Assembly (NCBI GenBank): GCA_947501275.1
Contig: CANMVD010000002.1
Location: 372,001 to 436,000, forward strand
DNA: 64,000 bases
From: an uncultured Tateyamaria sp.
GTDB lineage: Bacteria > Pseudomonadota > Alphaproteobacteria > Rhodobacterales > Rhodobacteraceae
Direction: 5' to 3'
Below are positions 36,555-46,160 of this stretch, piece by piece. Made by a program: the position numbers and the translations under genes. The stretch's first letter is position 1; the number at the start of each line of letters is the position of its first letter. Under the pieces are notes generated by a model. The model searched no databases. It was given only the letters and a program-made list of their open reading frames with translations, and had not been told where the DNA came from.

Positions 36555-37292
36555 TCAGGCGTATTTGGCAACCGGTGCAGAACGCGGATTTCCGATTGAG
36601 GACATATGCACCTGATTGCGCCCACCGTTCTTGGCCCGGTAAAGCGCATCATCGGCGCGCTGGATTGCGGTTTCGATATGATCCGTGGCCTGCTTGAGTG
36701 ATCCCCCGATGGACACGGTCACACTCAACGTGGTTCCGGCATCATCAATGGGGCTGTTGGCCACCGCTGCACGCAACCGTTCAGCCATGACCGCACCGGC
36801 TCCGTGATCCGCATCTGCAAGGAAAATGACAAATTCCTCTCCGCCAAAGCGGCAGACGATGTCTTTGGGCCGGACCTCGTCCTGCAAAACAGCCGCGACA
36901 TGCGAAATCACCTTGTCCCCGGTGAGGTGGCCATAGGTGTCATTCACACGTTTGAAGAAATCGATGTCGACCATCAATGACATACCATACGCGTCCGGTT
37001 CCTGCGCCATTTGCGAGAAGAAGAAATCGCGCGTGGCAACATCCGTCAGCCGGTCACGTTCAACCAATCGCCGCAATTCTTCTGACAGGCGGACATTCTC
37101 ACGCACCTTGGCACCCACAAACAGACAGGTCGGAATGGACACCAAAGTCACGATGATCATCGTTCCAGGTACAGTCCGCCCCAGGAAAGCCGCTGGAAAA
37201 ATCAAATAGTTCATCGAGACGGCCGACACCATCGAGATCACGGTCACAACAACCGCGAACATGATAACGTCCTTTATGCTTTCAATCTTCAC
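36555..37292 (-). CDS. Membrane GGDEF diguanylate cyclase
   Basis: 245 residues. Two transmembrane segments (about 8-30 and 37-57) are followed by a GGDEF domain with an intact active site, RFGGEEFVIF, and the upstream DIDFFKRVNDTYGHLTGDKV metal and base contacts (read as two parts). No RxxD inhibitory site is evident before GGEEF. It makes c-di-GMP, so it is a possible local source for the MshEN glycosyltransferase, though the two are 4 kb apart. Confidence 0.93.
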   Translation of the reverse strand: MKIESIKDVIMFAVVVTVISMVSAVSMNYLIFPAAFLGRTVPGTMIIVTLVSIPTCLFVGAKVRENVRLSEELRRLVERDRLTDVATRDFFFSQMAQEPDAYGMSLMVDIDFFKRVNDTYGHLTGDKVISHVAAVLQDEVRPKDIVCRFGGEEFVIFLADADHGAGAVMAERLRAAVANSPIDDAGTTLSVTVSIGGSLKQATDHIETAIQRADDALYRAKNGGRNQVHMSSIGNPRSAPVAKYA

Positions 37293-37356
37293 GCTTCACC
37301 TGATGCATAACTGACGCAGGCATAACGCAAGGGTCTCACTCAAACGTTAATCGCTG

Positions 37357-37812
37357 CTAGAGTGGCCCGGGCCGCCGTTCTTCACTTAAAAGAACGTTCG
37401 CTTCGACCTCCCCTGCGCCAGGCAGCGTCATGATACGCCGCCTCAAGACACGTTCGAAATCGGGCAGGTCACGCGCCACGACCCGCAATCGATAATCGTA
37501 AAGCCCCAGCACATGTTCCACCGTTTGCACTTCGGGAATGGCAGAAACAGAGCGTTCAAAGTCTTCAAGGCTCACGCGCCCTTTGGTTGCCAGTTTCACC
37601 CCGAGGAAAACGGTGACGCCAAACCCCAGCTTTTCCGCATCCAATCGCAGTTTTTGCCCGCGAATGACGCCCATGTCCCGCAACCGTTTGATGCGGCGCC
37701 ACGCGGCGGGTTGCGACAGCCCGCAGGCCCGTCCAACAGCGCCCGCCCCCATTGTACCGTCCTGTGACAAAAGCCGTAATATGGCAAAATCAGTGTCATC
37801 AAGATCCGTCAT
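37357..37812 (-). CDS. Lrp/AsnC family transcriptional regulator
   Basis: 151 residues. N-terminal helix-turn-helix (ACGLSQPAAWRRIKRLRDMG) and C-terminal RAM/AsnC ligand domain (VEHVLGLYDYRLRVVARDL). It overlaps the upstream Lrp gene by 4 bases, so the two are made together and could form a hetero-oligomer. Confidence 0.92.
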   Translation of the reverse strand: MTDLDDTDFAILRLLSQDGTMGAGAVGRACGLSQPAAWRRIKRLRDMGVIRGQKLRLDAEKLGFGVTVFLGVKLATKGRVSLEDFERSVSAIPEVQTVEHVLGLYDYRLRVVARDLPDFERVLRRRIMTLPGAGEVEANVLLSEERRPGPL

Positions 37813-38264
37813 AGCGGCAATGCCTCGTCAGATTTGATACGCGCCACATGCATCAGCGCTTCGATGTCCGCGATATGGGGCAACGTCAGGATCTGGGCTC
37901 GATAGAGATGCTGGTAATGGGCCATGTCCCGCGCGATCACGGACAGACGTACATCCACCCGGCCCAGAAATGTCTGGATCTCGATCACTTCCGCCACGTC
38001 GCGCGCCGCGTCAATGAAATCGTCAAAGGCGCGCGCCTGCGTCTTGTCCAACGTGACCCGCAGGGATACCTCAACGGTGTACCCCAAGGCAGCCCAATCC
38101 ACGACCGCCTGCACACCTTTCACATATCCTTCTGCGCGCAGCCGCGCCTGCCGCCGCGCCAACTGCCCCGGGCTGACGCGCGCCCGTTCAGCCAGCTCTG
38201 CCGGGGACAGGCTTGGTTCGGCCTGCCATTGGCGCAATATTCGACGATCCGCATCATCAAGCAT
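37809..38264 (-). CDS. Lrp/AsnC family transcriptional regulator
   Basis: 151 residues. Helix-turn-helix (ERARVSPGQLARRQARLRAEG) and RAM domain (IQTFLGRVDVRLSVIARDMA). The start is MLDDADRRIL at 38264; the frame stays open to 38366 but would enter the repeat and the ilvC promoter. It is divergent from ilvC with 131 bases between, a natural arrangement for a branched-chain amino acid regulator (inference). Confidence 0.9.
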   Translation of the reverse strand: MLDDADRRILRQWQAEPSLSPAELAERARVSPGQLARRQARLRAEGYVKGVQAVVDWAALGYTVEVSLRVTLDKTQARAFDDFIDAARDVAEVIEIQTFLGRVDVRLSVIARDMAHYQHLYRAQILTLPHIADIEALMHVARIKSDEALPL

Positions 38265-38266
38265 GA

Positions 38267-39418
<1,152 letters not shown>

Positions 39419-39437
39419 GGCTTTATTTTATATACAG

Positions 39438-39463
39438 AAAAGGCGTCTTCGGGCGCCTTTTTT
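39438..39463 (+). terminator. Rho-independent terminator after ilvC
   Basis: AAAAGGCGTC and GGCGCCTTTT pair around a UUCG tetraloop (39448-39451), followed by T6. It begins 20 bases after the ilvC stop. The last bases touch the end of the convergent SRPBCC gene. Confidence 0.93.
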
Positions 39464-39915
39464 CATGCCGTGGCCGCAGCGTATTGCCCGGCAAACACAA
39501 AATCCCAACCGGTGTCGTAGTTTTGCCGCTTGTCTTCGGCCTCGTCAGCCCAGACCTCCCAACCGCTATGGGTCAAGGTCACACGCGTCAGCGCCTCTGA
39601 AATCTGCTCAAACGCCACATCCACCCGGGTGGGATTGTCCGCGTTGTTGCCGGGGTGCCATGTCATCGCAAGCTTGCGCCCCACTTCATATTCCAGAATT
39701 TCGCCCCAATCGGTGCGCGTGCCGTCATACATCGTTTCATAGATAGCGCCGCCCACTCCGCGCTCGATTGTGACAGCCAAAGCTACCTTGCCAGCCGCCG
39801 CCGAAGCCGCGTGGCCATCCAAAGGCCACCATGCCGTGATGCGATTGACAAAGATATCAAACGCCCGATCCGCCCCACAAGGCACTTCAATTGTCTTGAT
39901 AATCGGGTCCGTCAT
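39463..39915 (-). CDS. SRPBCC/AHSA1 family protein
   Basis: 150 residues, START-like helix-grip fold: TIEVPCGADRAFDIFVNRIT, EYEVGRKLAMTWHPG and LTHSGWEVWADEAE match AHSA1 (activator of Hsp90 homologue 1-like) proteins. Coupled ArsR-AHSA1 pairs are common in proteobacteria; the ligand is not known. ATG 39915 lies inside the end of arsR, overlapping it by 29 bases. Confidence 0.87.
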   Translation of the reverse strand: MTDPIIKTIEVPCGADRAFDIFVNRITAWWPLDGHAASAAAGKVALAVTIERGVGGAIYETMYDGTRTDWGEILEYEVGRKLAMTWHPGNNADNPTRVDVAFEQISEALTRVTLTHSGWEVWADEAEDKRQNYDTGWDFVFAGQYAAATA

Positions 39916-40225
39916 TGCCCTGCCCTTCCAGTCGTTGAACTTCATTTGCAAACCCGACCAATGCCGCATCCCAGAACTGATCGAGGTAGGCGCGCAGATC
40001 ACGCAAGCCTTCGGCGCGCAGTGTATAGATCCGCCGTGTGCCCTGCGCCTGAACCTGAACCAGCCCGGCATCCGACAATACCTTGAGATGTTGAGAGACC
40101 GCAGGGCGGCTTACGGGCAAAACCTGCGCCAGGTCTGTGACAGAGTACGGCCCCTTGGCCACAATCTCGAACACCTTGCGGCGGGTGGGGTCAGACAGGG
40201 CTGAAAGGGAATTTACGTAAGTCAT
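39887..40225 (-). CDS. ArsR family transcriptional regulator
   Basis: 112 residues. Winged helix LSDPTRRKVFEIVAKGPY and LPVSRPAVSQHLKVLSDAG; no ArsR metal-binding CVC motif, so it is not a classical arsenic sensor. It overlaps the SRPBCC gene and its own start codon lies inside an 18-bp palindrome, suggesting autoregulation. Confidence 0.92.
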   Translation of the reverse strand: MTYVNSLSALSDPTRRKVFEIVAKGPYSVTDLAQVLPVSRPAVSQHLKVLSDAGLVQVQAQGTRRIYTLRAEGLRDLRAYLDQFWDAALVGFANEVQRLEGQGNDGPDYQDN

Positions 40226-40250
40226 GACTTACGGTAAGCTCAAACTTACG
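40213..40250. promoter_or_regulatory. ArsR operator array overlapping the start codon
   Basis: CGTAAGTCA-TGACTTACG at 40216-40233 is a perfect 18-bp palindrome that contains the arsR ATG. A second dyad, GTAAG at 40234-40238 and CTTAC at 40245-40249, follows immediately upstream of the gene. TTACGTAA at 40213-40220 is itself palindromic. Repeated GTAAG/CTTAC half-sites are the pattern of an ArsR autoregulatory operator. Confidence 0.7.
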
Positions 40251-40255
40251 CAAAG

Positions 40256-40939
40256 TCAATCAACCGGGAAAGCCGACTCAAATGCCGTTTGCCCAACGGA
40301 GGTGATCAACACAGCACGGCTGGATGGATCGCGGCGCACCCACGCCAAATGCTCCATCCGGCTCAACAATGCTCGCCCCAAACTGCCAGCCAGGTGATTT
40401 CTCCGCTCGGACCAGTCAAGACAGGTTCGGCACAAACGGGCGCGACCTCCTTGTAGTTCTTTGATATCTATGCCGAAATCAGATACAAACACGCGGCCTT
40501 GCTCGGTCAGATCCACATCTTCGCCGGTTTCTAGTAACAGCCCGCGGCCAAGCATACTGCGATACATCTGCACGCCTTTTTGGCCAGCCAAATGGTTGTA
40601 GCACACCCGCGCGACCTGCATCTGCGCATCCTTCGGCCCAGTGCGCACCCGCGTTGCCCCCCGCCGCGCCGCTAACCCCATCAGCGCCTCAAGAACGCCG
40701 GCCACCTGTGCATCGGCCAACTGAAAATACTTGTGCCGCCCTTGTTTACGCGGATGCAGCAAGTCCGCATCGCTCAACTTGCTGAGATGACCACTGGCGG
40801 TCGACAAGGCCACACCCGCCTCTTCTGCCAGCTCAGACGCTGTCAGTGCGCGCCCATCCATCAACGCTGTCAGAATGTTGGCCCGCGCGGGGTCTCCGAT
40901 CAGGGCGGCAATATGTGAAATGTCAGGGCCTTCTTTCAT
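40256..40939 (-). CDS. ArsR-like winged-helix transcriptional regulator
   Basis: 227 residues. The N-terminal ArsR-type domain (GDPARANILTALMDGRALTA, VALSTASGHLSKLSDADLLH) is followed by a C-terminal domain of about 120 residues with cysteines in RVCYNHLAG and RLCRTCLDWSERR. This is longer than ordinary ArsR and matches a large DNA-binding family in Rhodobacterales. Divergent from the NIPSNAP gene across 72 bases. Confidence 0.87.
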   Translation of the reverse strand: MKEGPDISHIAALIGDPARANILTALMDGRALTASELAEEAGVALSTASGHLSKLSDADLLHPRKQGRHKYFQLADAQVAGVLEALMGLAARRGATRVRTGPKDAQMQVARVCYNHLAGQKGVQMYRSMLGRGLLLETGEDVDLTEQGRVFVSDFGIDIKELQGGRARLCRTCLDWSERRNHLAGSLGRALLSRMEHLAWVRRDPSSRAVLITSVGQTAFESAFPVD

Positions 40940-40956
40940 AGTTCGACCATAGCCGA

Positions 40957-40980
40957 AGCATTCGCGTTCGTCAAAATGCT
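40957..40980. promoter_or_regulatory. Candidate operator between regulator and NIPSNAP gene
   Basis: AGCATT at 40957-40962 and AATGCT at 40975-40980 form a perfect 6-bp inverted repeat with a 12-base spacer, placed midway in the short divergent promoter region. Confidence 0.4.
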
Positions 40981-41011
40981 ACATCGAGGCGAACATCCAA
41001 AGGAGACAGTC

Positions 41012-41335
41012 ATGCTGACATGCATCATCCAGTACCAGATCGACCCCACACAGAAAGAAGCCTTTGCCGAATACGGCGCAAGATGGGGCGAGGCGATCCC
41101 GCGATGTGGTGCTGACCTTGTCGGATACTTCGCCCCGCATGAAGGATCATCAACCCTCGCCTATGGCATCTACCATGTTGAAAGTCTTGCCGCTTACGAA
41201 GCCTACCGCGCCCGTCTGGCCGCCGATCCGCTGGGGCAGGAGAATTACCTGTTTGCACAATCGCGAAAATTCATTCTCAAAGAGGACAGGACGTGGTTGC
41301 ACAATGTCTCTGCACCACAAGGAGGGTCCACATGA
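41012..41335 (+). CDS. NIPSNAP family protein
   Basis: 107 residues of a dimeric alpha-beta barrel fold: MLTCIIQYQIDP, YFAPHEGSSTLAYGIYHV and YEAYRARLAADPLG are typical. Function unknown; often beside small monooxygenase-fold genes as here. AAGGAG lies before ATG 41012, and the stop overlaps the next gene by 4 bases. Confidence 0.88.
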   Translation: MLTCIIQYQIDPTQKEAFAEYGARWGEAIPRCGADLVGYFAPHEGSSTLAYGIYHVESLAAYEAYRARLAADPLGQENYLFAQSRKFILKEDRTWLHNVSAPQGGST

Positions 41336-41679
41336 TTGCCGTCATCTTCGAAGTCTGGCCCAAGGAAGGCCACCGCACGCCCTATCTTAACCGGGCAGCG
41401 GCGCTTAAACACCATCTGGCCGACATCCCGGGGTTCATTTCCGTGGAGCGGTTCGAAAGCCTGATGGAACCGGGCAAGTTGTTGTCCCTGTCCTATTGGG
41501 AAGACGAAGCCGCGCTGGAGCACTGGCGCAAGCTGCCCGATCACCGTGATGCTCAAGGCGCCGGGCGCGACATTCACTTTGACGACTACCGTTTGCGCGT
41601 GGCGGGCGTTATCCGAGATTATGGCATGACTGAACGGGATCAAGCGCCCGCCGACAGCAAGGCGCTTCATGACCGATAG
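41332..41679 (+). CDS. Antibiotic biosynthesis monooxygenase-like (ABM) protein
   Basis: 115 residues. ABM-type ferredoxin-like fold: IAVIFEVWPKEGH, IPGFISVERFES, LLSLSYWEDEAALEHWR. Members include YgiN-like quinol monooxygenases and haem-degrading enzymes; substrate unknown. ATGA overlap with NIPSNAP and an 11-base overlap with the EamA gene make a three-gene operon. Confidence 0.87.
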   Translation: MIAVIFEVWPKEGHRTPYLNRAAALKHHLADIPGFISVERFESLMEPGKLLSLSYWEDEAALEHWRKLPDHRDAQGAGRDIHFDDYRLRVAGVIRDYGMTERDQAPADSKALHDR

Positions 41680-42601
41680 CCCAACCATCACGTGGGCCAG
41701 TTGGGTTATGGTTGCCACGCTTGGACTGACATGGGGGGCGACCTTTCTGGTCACGGAAATCGCGCTGACGGGGATCACACCATTTTGGTTGGCCGCAGGG
41801 CGGGTTGGATTTGCCGCCGTGCTGATGAGCGGCATCTGGGTGGCATTGGGTGCCAAGCTGTTTGCCGCGCCACCCCCCGCCTCTGCCAAGGGCGCCTTGC
41901 TTGCCATCGGAGGATTCAGCACGGCGATTCCCTTCATGCTGCTCGCGTGGGGGCAGCAATACGTCACGGGTGGCTTTGCAGGGGTGTCCATGGCCTCGGT
42001 TGCACTGATTGTATTGCCGCTGGCGCATTTCCTTGTGCCGGGCGAGCGGTTGACTTGGCGGCGCACACTTGGGTTCTGCATTGGTTTTGTTGGCGTGTGC
42101 GTGCTCATCGGTGGTCAGGCTTTTGAAAGCACAGGACAAAGCCTTGAGACAGCGGGACGTATCGCATGCGTCAGTGCAGCATGCTGCTATGGGCTCAGCT
42201 CCGTGCTGATGCGCCGCTTGCCGGCGGTGGACCCGATTGGGCTGTCGACAGTTCTGTTGCTGATTGCAGCCTGCATCACGATCCCCATGGCGATCATCAA
42301 TGAAGGCCCCCCGCCCCTGCCCGACACACAAACCCTTGTAGTGATTGCCTTTCTCGGGTTGATCCCGACGGCGGCGGCCAACATGCTGCGGGTGCTGGTG
42401 ATTCGAAGTGCCGGGCCAGTATTCATGTCGATCACCAATTATCAGGTGCCGCTCTGGTCAGTGTTCATGGGCGCGTGGTTCCTGAACGAACCCTTGCCGC
42501 CAAGCCTGATGCTGGCCATGGTGCTGATCCTGATGGGTGTGGGGCTGAGCCAATACGGCGCATTGCGGCGACTGTTTTCAGGCGCATCGCCGAAGGAGTG
42601 A
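41669..42601 (+). CDS. DMT family transporter (EamA domain)
   Basis: 310 residues with ten transmembrane helices in two EamA repeats (GLTWGATFLVTEIAL in the first, ACCYGLSSVLMRRL in the second). It exports or imports small metabolites; substrate unknown. The start overlaps the ABM gene. A GC hairpin with T6 follows the stop. Confidence 0.9.
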   Translation: MTDSPTITWASWVMVATLGLTWGATFLVTEIALTGITPFWLAAGRVGFAAVLMSGIWVALGAKLFAAPPPASAKGALLAIGGFSTAIPFMLLAWGQQYVTGGFAGVSMASVALIVLPLAHFLVPGERLTWRRTLGFCIGFVGVCVLIGGQAFESTGQSLETAGRIACVSAACCYGLSSVLMRRLPAVDPIGLSTVLLLIAACITIPMAIINEGPPPLPDTQTLVVIAFLGLIPTAAANMLRVLVIRSAGPVFMSITNYQVPLWSVFMGAWFLNEPLPPSLMLAMVLILMGVGLSQYGALRRLFSGASPKE

Positions 42602-42660
42602 CGGGGGCTGGCACCCGCGCCGCTCACGCGGCTACCCCCAGGATTTTTTGAACAGAGAAT
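42601..42660 (+). terminator. Intergenic repeat copy D / terminator after eamA
   Basis: GGGGG at 42603-42607 pairs with CCCCC at 42635-42639, enclosing a CCGC-tcac-GCGG hairpin, and is followed by AGGATTTTTTGAACAGAGAA. The AG..TTTTTTGAACAGAGAA tail is repeated at 49643 (copy E). The structure is that of a Rho-independent terminator for the EamA gene. Confidence 0.75.
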
Positions 42661-42683
42661 GCCCGCCACGGCCTGATCCCATC

Positions 42684-42715
42684 TTCATCTTGCCAGAAAA
42701 ACTTCCCCCGGAGGG
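42684..42715 (-). repeat. Intergenic repeat, copy C
   Basis: TTCATCTTGCCAGAAAAACT followed by TCCCCCGGAGGG. On the minus strand it reads CCGGGGGAAGTTTTTCTGG, a terminator-like G-block plus T-run downstream of glmM. It faces copy D in opposite orientation. Confidence 0.7.
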
Positions 42716-42736
42716 TCGGTTGCCAAATTTCCCAAG

Positions 42737-42759
42737 GCAAGGGGGCAAGTGCCCCTTGC
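42737..42759. terminator. Hairpin downstream of glmM
   Basis: GCAAGGGG at 42737-42744 and CCCCTTGC at 42752-42759 make a perfect 8-bp stem with a 7-base loop, 45 bases after the glmM stop. No T-run follows directly; it may act with the T-run of copy C. Confidence 0.5.
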
Positions 42760-42803
42760 AGTCCGGACATAGTGCCAAAGCGGAATTTCGGGCGCCTGAG
42801 GTC

Positions 42804-44147
42804 TCAGGCAACTGCCGCTTCGACAGCAGCAACAATACTGTCCACCGAGGCGTTCAAGATGACTTCATCCTCGCTTTCAGCCATGATCCGGATCAGTGGC
42901 TCCGTTCCAGATTTTCGGATAAGCAAACGACCATTGCCTTGCAATTGTCCTTCGGCATCCGCGATGGCAGTCTTGACCGCGTCTAGCTCAAGCGGTGTCT
43001 GCCCGGCTGCATAACGCACATTCTTCAGCAACTGCGGAACCGGGTCAAAGACGTGCAGCACCTCACTGGCTTTCTTGCCCGATTGGATAAGTTCGGCGAG
43101 GAATTGCAGCCCGGCCATGAGGCCGTCCCCTGTCGTGGCATGATCCGTCATCACGATATGGCCGGATTGTTCGCCCCCGAGGTTAAAACCACCCGCGCGC
43201 ATGCGCTCAACCACGTAGCGATCCCCGACGCCGGTGCGTTCCAGCGCAATGCCGTGCCCTTGCAGGTAACGCTCAAGCCCGAGGTTGGACATCACCGTGG
43301 CCACCAGTGCCCCGCCCTTCAGTCGCCCTTCAGCCGCCCAACGGGCCGCCATCAGCCCCATGAATTGATCGCCATTGCCGACACGGCCCTGCTCATCCAG
43401 CAGGATCACGCGGTCTGCGTCCCCATCAAGGCAAATTCCCACATCCGCGCCATGCGCCACCACGGCCTCGGCCGCCGTCTGGGGATAGGTTGACCCGCAG
43501 CCTTCGTTGATGTTTTTGCCATTGGGCGTCACGCCCACTGGGATTACTGTTGCGCCAAGTTCCCACAAGGCTTCGGGGGCAACGCGGTAGGCCGCACCGT
43601 TGGCGCAATCCACCACGACCTTCAGCCCATCAAGCCGCATCTGGCGCGGGAAGGACGACTTCACCCGCTCCACATAGCGGAACCGACCGTCATCGATGCG
43701 CTTGGCGCGCCCGATCTGATCCGCAGGCACCAGATCCACCCCTTCGGCCACCAGGCGCTCGATCTCGGCCTCTGCGGCATCACTCAGCTTGTAGCCATCA
43801 GGACCAAAGAACTTGATACCGTTGTCTTCTGCCGGGTTGTGACTGGCCGAAATCATCACACCCAGATCTGCACGCATGGACCGCGTAAGCAATCCAACGG
43901 CCGGCGTCGGCACAGGACCCAGCAATAGCACGTTCATGCCCGTGCTCGTCAAACCAGCCGTCAGAGCGTTTTCAAACATATAGCCCGACAGGCGCGTGTC
44001 CTTGCCGATCACCACACGGTGAACCGACTCTCCGTCGCGGCGAAAGTAGCGCCCAACAGCCGCGCCAATGCGCAGGGCCGTTTCGGCAGTCATCGGGGTG
44101 GTGTTGGCCGTGCCGCGCACCCCGTCCGTTCCAAACAGTTTTGTCAT
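42804..44147 (-). CDS. glmM: Phosphoglucosamine mutase
   Basis: 447 residues. The N-terminal [12 protein letters not shown], the phospho-Ser loop [13 protein letters not shown], the metal loop CLDGDADR, the sugar loop GGEQSGH and the phosphate loop [10 protein letters not shown] are all intact. It converts glucosamine-6-P to glucosamine-1-P for peptidoglycan and LPS. The start is ATG 44147, just past the folP stop. The same frame stays open for another 490 bases upstream inside folP, but that is antisense-free shadow coding. Confidence 0.97.
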   Translation of the reverse strand: MTKLFGTDGVRGTANTTPMTAETALRIGAAVGRYFRRDGESVHRVVIGKDTRLSGYMFENALTAGLTSTGMNVLLLGPVPTPAVGLLTRSMRADLGVMISASHNPAEDNGIKFFGPDGYKLSDAAEAEIERLVAEGVDLVPADQIGRAKRIDDGRFRYVERVKSSFPRQMRLDGLKVVVDCANGAAYRVAPEALWELGATVIPVGVTPNGKNINEGCGSTYPQTAAEAVVAHGADVGICLDGDADRVILLDEQGRVGNGDQFMGLMAARWAAEGRLKGGALVATVMSNLGLERYLQGHGIALERTGVGDRYVVERMRAGGFNLGGEQSGHIVMTDHATTGDGLMAGLQFLAELIQSGKKASEVLHVFDPVPQLLKNVRYAAGQTPLELDAVKTAIADAEGQLQGNGRLLIRKSGTEPLIRIMAESEDEVILNASVDSIVAAVEAAVA

Positions 44148-44148
44148 A

Positions 44149-45129
44149 TCAGGGATGTGCCACAGCAGCGCGCCACAGCGCAATGGCTTGCGCGTGATCG
44201 GCAACATCATGAGCACGGATGATCTGCACGCCTTGGGCAATGGCTGCAAGAGCCACGGCGACAGATCCGGGGGCCCGGTCCTGTGCGGCGGGCGCGTTCC
44301 CGATGGCTCCGATAAATCGCTTGCGCGACGCACCAAGAAGCACAGGCACGCCAAGACCGTGAAACAGCGATAACCGATTGAGCAGGCGCAGGTTGTGGCT
44401 TTGGGTCTTGCCGAAACCGATCCCCGGGTCCGCCGTGATCTGATCACGCGGGATACCGAGATCGACCAGCATCTCGATCCGTTGCGCCAGCGCGTCATAC
44501 ACATCCAGCAACACATCATCATATTGTGGATCGGCTTGCATGGTCTGCGGCTCACCTTGTGCATGCATGACGCAGACTGGTGCGCCTCGCCGCGCACAGA
44601 GCGGGGCAAGGGCCGCGTCATAGGTGAACCCGGACACATCGTTTACGATGTCTGCACCCGCCTCCAAAGCCGCATCCGCGACAACGGCCTTGCGGGTGTC
44701 GACCGAGATCAACGCCGTCAGGCCATTGGCCTTCAGCCCTGCAATCACAGGGGCCGTCCGCATGATCTCGTCCTCTTCGGCGACGGTTTCAGCGCCGGGC
44801 CGGGTCGACTCTCCGCCCACATCAATGATGTCGGCCCCCGCCCGCTCAAGCGCCATGCCATGCGCAATGGCGCTGTCCAGATCGGAATGCAGGCCACCAT
44901 CCGAGAAACTGTCCGGGGTCGTGTTGAGGATCCCCATGATTTGGGGACGCTCAGCACCTGCACAAAATCTGGCGCGTTCGGCGGCACTCAATGCCGCAAC
45001 GGGAATGACTTCGGCAGCGGCGTCGCGCGACAATACCTCGACATGGCTGAACCAACACCATCCAAACCCGACAGCCTCTTCAGGCCGTGCCGGGCCCACC
45101 TGCATCAGCGGGCGCAAATAGCGTCTCAC
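44149..45129 (-). CDS. folP: Dihydropteroate synthase
   Basis: 326 residues. Pterin-binding TIM barrel: [47 protein letters not shown] and [11 protein letters not shown]. It joins pABA and hydroxymethyldihydropterin diphosphate. An N-terminal extension of about 60 residues precedes the barrel. GTG start overlapping folB by 4 bases. Confidence 0.96.
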   Translation of the reverse strand: MRRYLRPLMQVGPARPEEAVGFGWCWFSHVEVLSRDAAAEVIPVAALSAAERARFCAGAERPQIMGILNTTPDSFSDGGLHSDLDSAIAHGMALERAGADIIDVGGESTRPGAETVAEEDEIMRTAPVIAGLKANGLTALISVDTRKAVVADAALEAGADIVNDVSGFTYDAALAPLCARRGAPVCVMHAQGEPQTMQADPQYDDVLLDVYDALAQRIEMLVDLGIPRDQITADPGIGFGKTQSHNLRLLNRLSLFHGLGVPVLLGASRKRFIGAIGNAPAAQDRAPGSVAVALAAIAQGVQIIRAHDVADHAQAIALWRAAVAHP

Positions 45130-46058
45130 AATTGCGCCTGATCCACGGGCACACTGCGCAACGTGACGGATGCCTCCAAAGGGCCATCCGAGCCGATCAC
45201 CAACATTTCCTGCGCATCAAATGTGGCGGCAAACCAAGACGCCAAGGCAACTGCATCCGCGCCCTTGGCCGAAGGACCATCCACCGCATCCAGCACTATT
45301 TTGGACGGTGCCCAGACGCTGATCTGACCATTGCGCATCGCCCAATCCAACTCGGTCCGGGTGTCCACAACCTTGCAGCGCGTATCACGTCCGGCGAGGA
45401 CCCACGCATTCTGCTCAATCGCCAGCAGATCGATGCGACGTTGGGCCAAATGGTGCGCGGCCTCGGGCGCGGGCATGTCGGCAGGCCCCACGCAGAAAAT
45501 CAACGGGCGCCCCAAGGCTTCAAGCTGGTCAATCCAGCCTTTCAGGTGCTCAGATGCAATGGCGGCGTTGGACATATACACAAGCTCGGGGTGCAATGCG
45601 TCTTGTTCCAGCGGTTCAACCGGGCTGGGTCTTTCCGGGCCGCGCGCACGCACGATCTCGACACCCAAAGCCCCGGGGCCACGGTCCAGCTTTTCCAGAC
45701 GCACGAAAACGCGCATCGCTTGCGGTTCCAGCAGAATGCGGTCTGCAACCCGTTCTGCCACTGTTTCCAGCAGGTTCAACCGCTCCGCCGCAAGCTCAAA
45801 GGCGATGGCCTCGGTCACTTTGTCATAGCTGAGGATGCGATCCACATCGTCATCAATCGGCCCGGTCAGTGGGCGCACCTCGACCACGATGTTGAAACAG
45901 ATCCGCTGTGTGACGCCCCGCTCAGCTTGAAAAGCGCCGATTTCGACTTCGACCGTGTGATCGCGCACTGAAATCCGGTCATAGGGATCGGGCGTGTCGG
46001 ATGTGGCCAATGCTCGTTCAGATGGATGCGCAAAGGCGAGGTGAATTTCAGAAGGCAT
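45126..46058 (-). CDS. folB: Dihydroneopterin aldolase with extra C-terminal domain
   Basis: 310 residues, against about 120 for ordinary FolB. Residues 30-140 are the aldolase: EIGAFQAERGVTQRI with the catalytic Glu, LLETVAERVAD, and VRLEKLDRGPGALG with the active-site Lys. Residues 160-310 form a second domain (IFCVGPADMP, DLLAIEQNAWVLAG, ISVWAPSKIVLDAVDG, ADAVALASWFAATF), reminiscent of amino-acid kinase folds but without a clear ATP-binding glycine motif. ATG 46058. First gene of folB-folP-glmM. Confidence 0.9.
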   Translation of the reverse strand: MPSEIHLAFAHPSERALATSDTPDPYDRISVRDHTVEVEIGAFQAERGVTQRICFNIVVEVRPLTGPIDDDVDRILSYDKVTEAIAFELAAERLNLLETVAERVADRILLEPQAMRVFVRLEKLDRGPGALGVEIVRARGPERPSPVEPLEQDALHPELVYMSNAAIASEHLKGWIDQLEALGRPLIFCVGPADMPAPEAAHHLAQRRIDLLAIEQNAWVLAGRDTRCKVVDTRTELDWAMRNGQISVWAPSKIVLDAVDGPSAKGADAVALASWFAATFDAQEMLVIGSDGPLEASVTLRSVPVDQAQL

Positions 46059-46160
46059 AGCGAAGTCCTGCACGTGATCTTGCCGCCCTTTTATCCGCAG
46101 GCGCGCCCTTGCGACAGGGGCAAAGGCGTCGCGCCACGCGCGGAAAACGGCAGGTTGCGT

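Noticed and set aside
37340-37360. CtrA box upstream of the GGDEF gene
   Set aside because: Only a TTAAC half-site is present; the other half does not fit at N7 spacing.
37357-38264. Siroheme decarboxylase (NirD/AhbA-like) instead of Lrp regulators
   Set aside because: Both proteins have ordinary Lrp helix-turn-helix and RAM motifs and there are no haem d1 genes around.
44148-44639. N-terminal extension of glmM to 44639
   Set aside because: Would run through folP in another frame; the family start MTKLFGTDG is at 44147.
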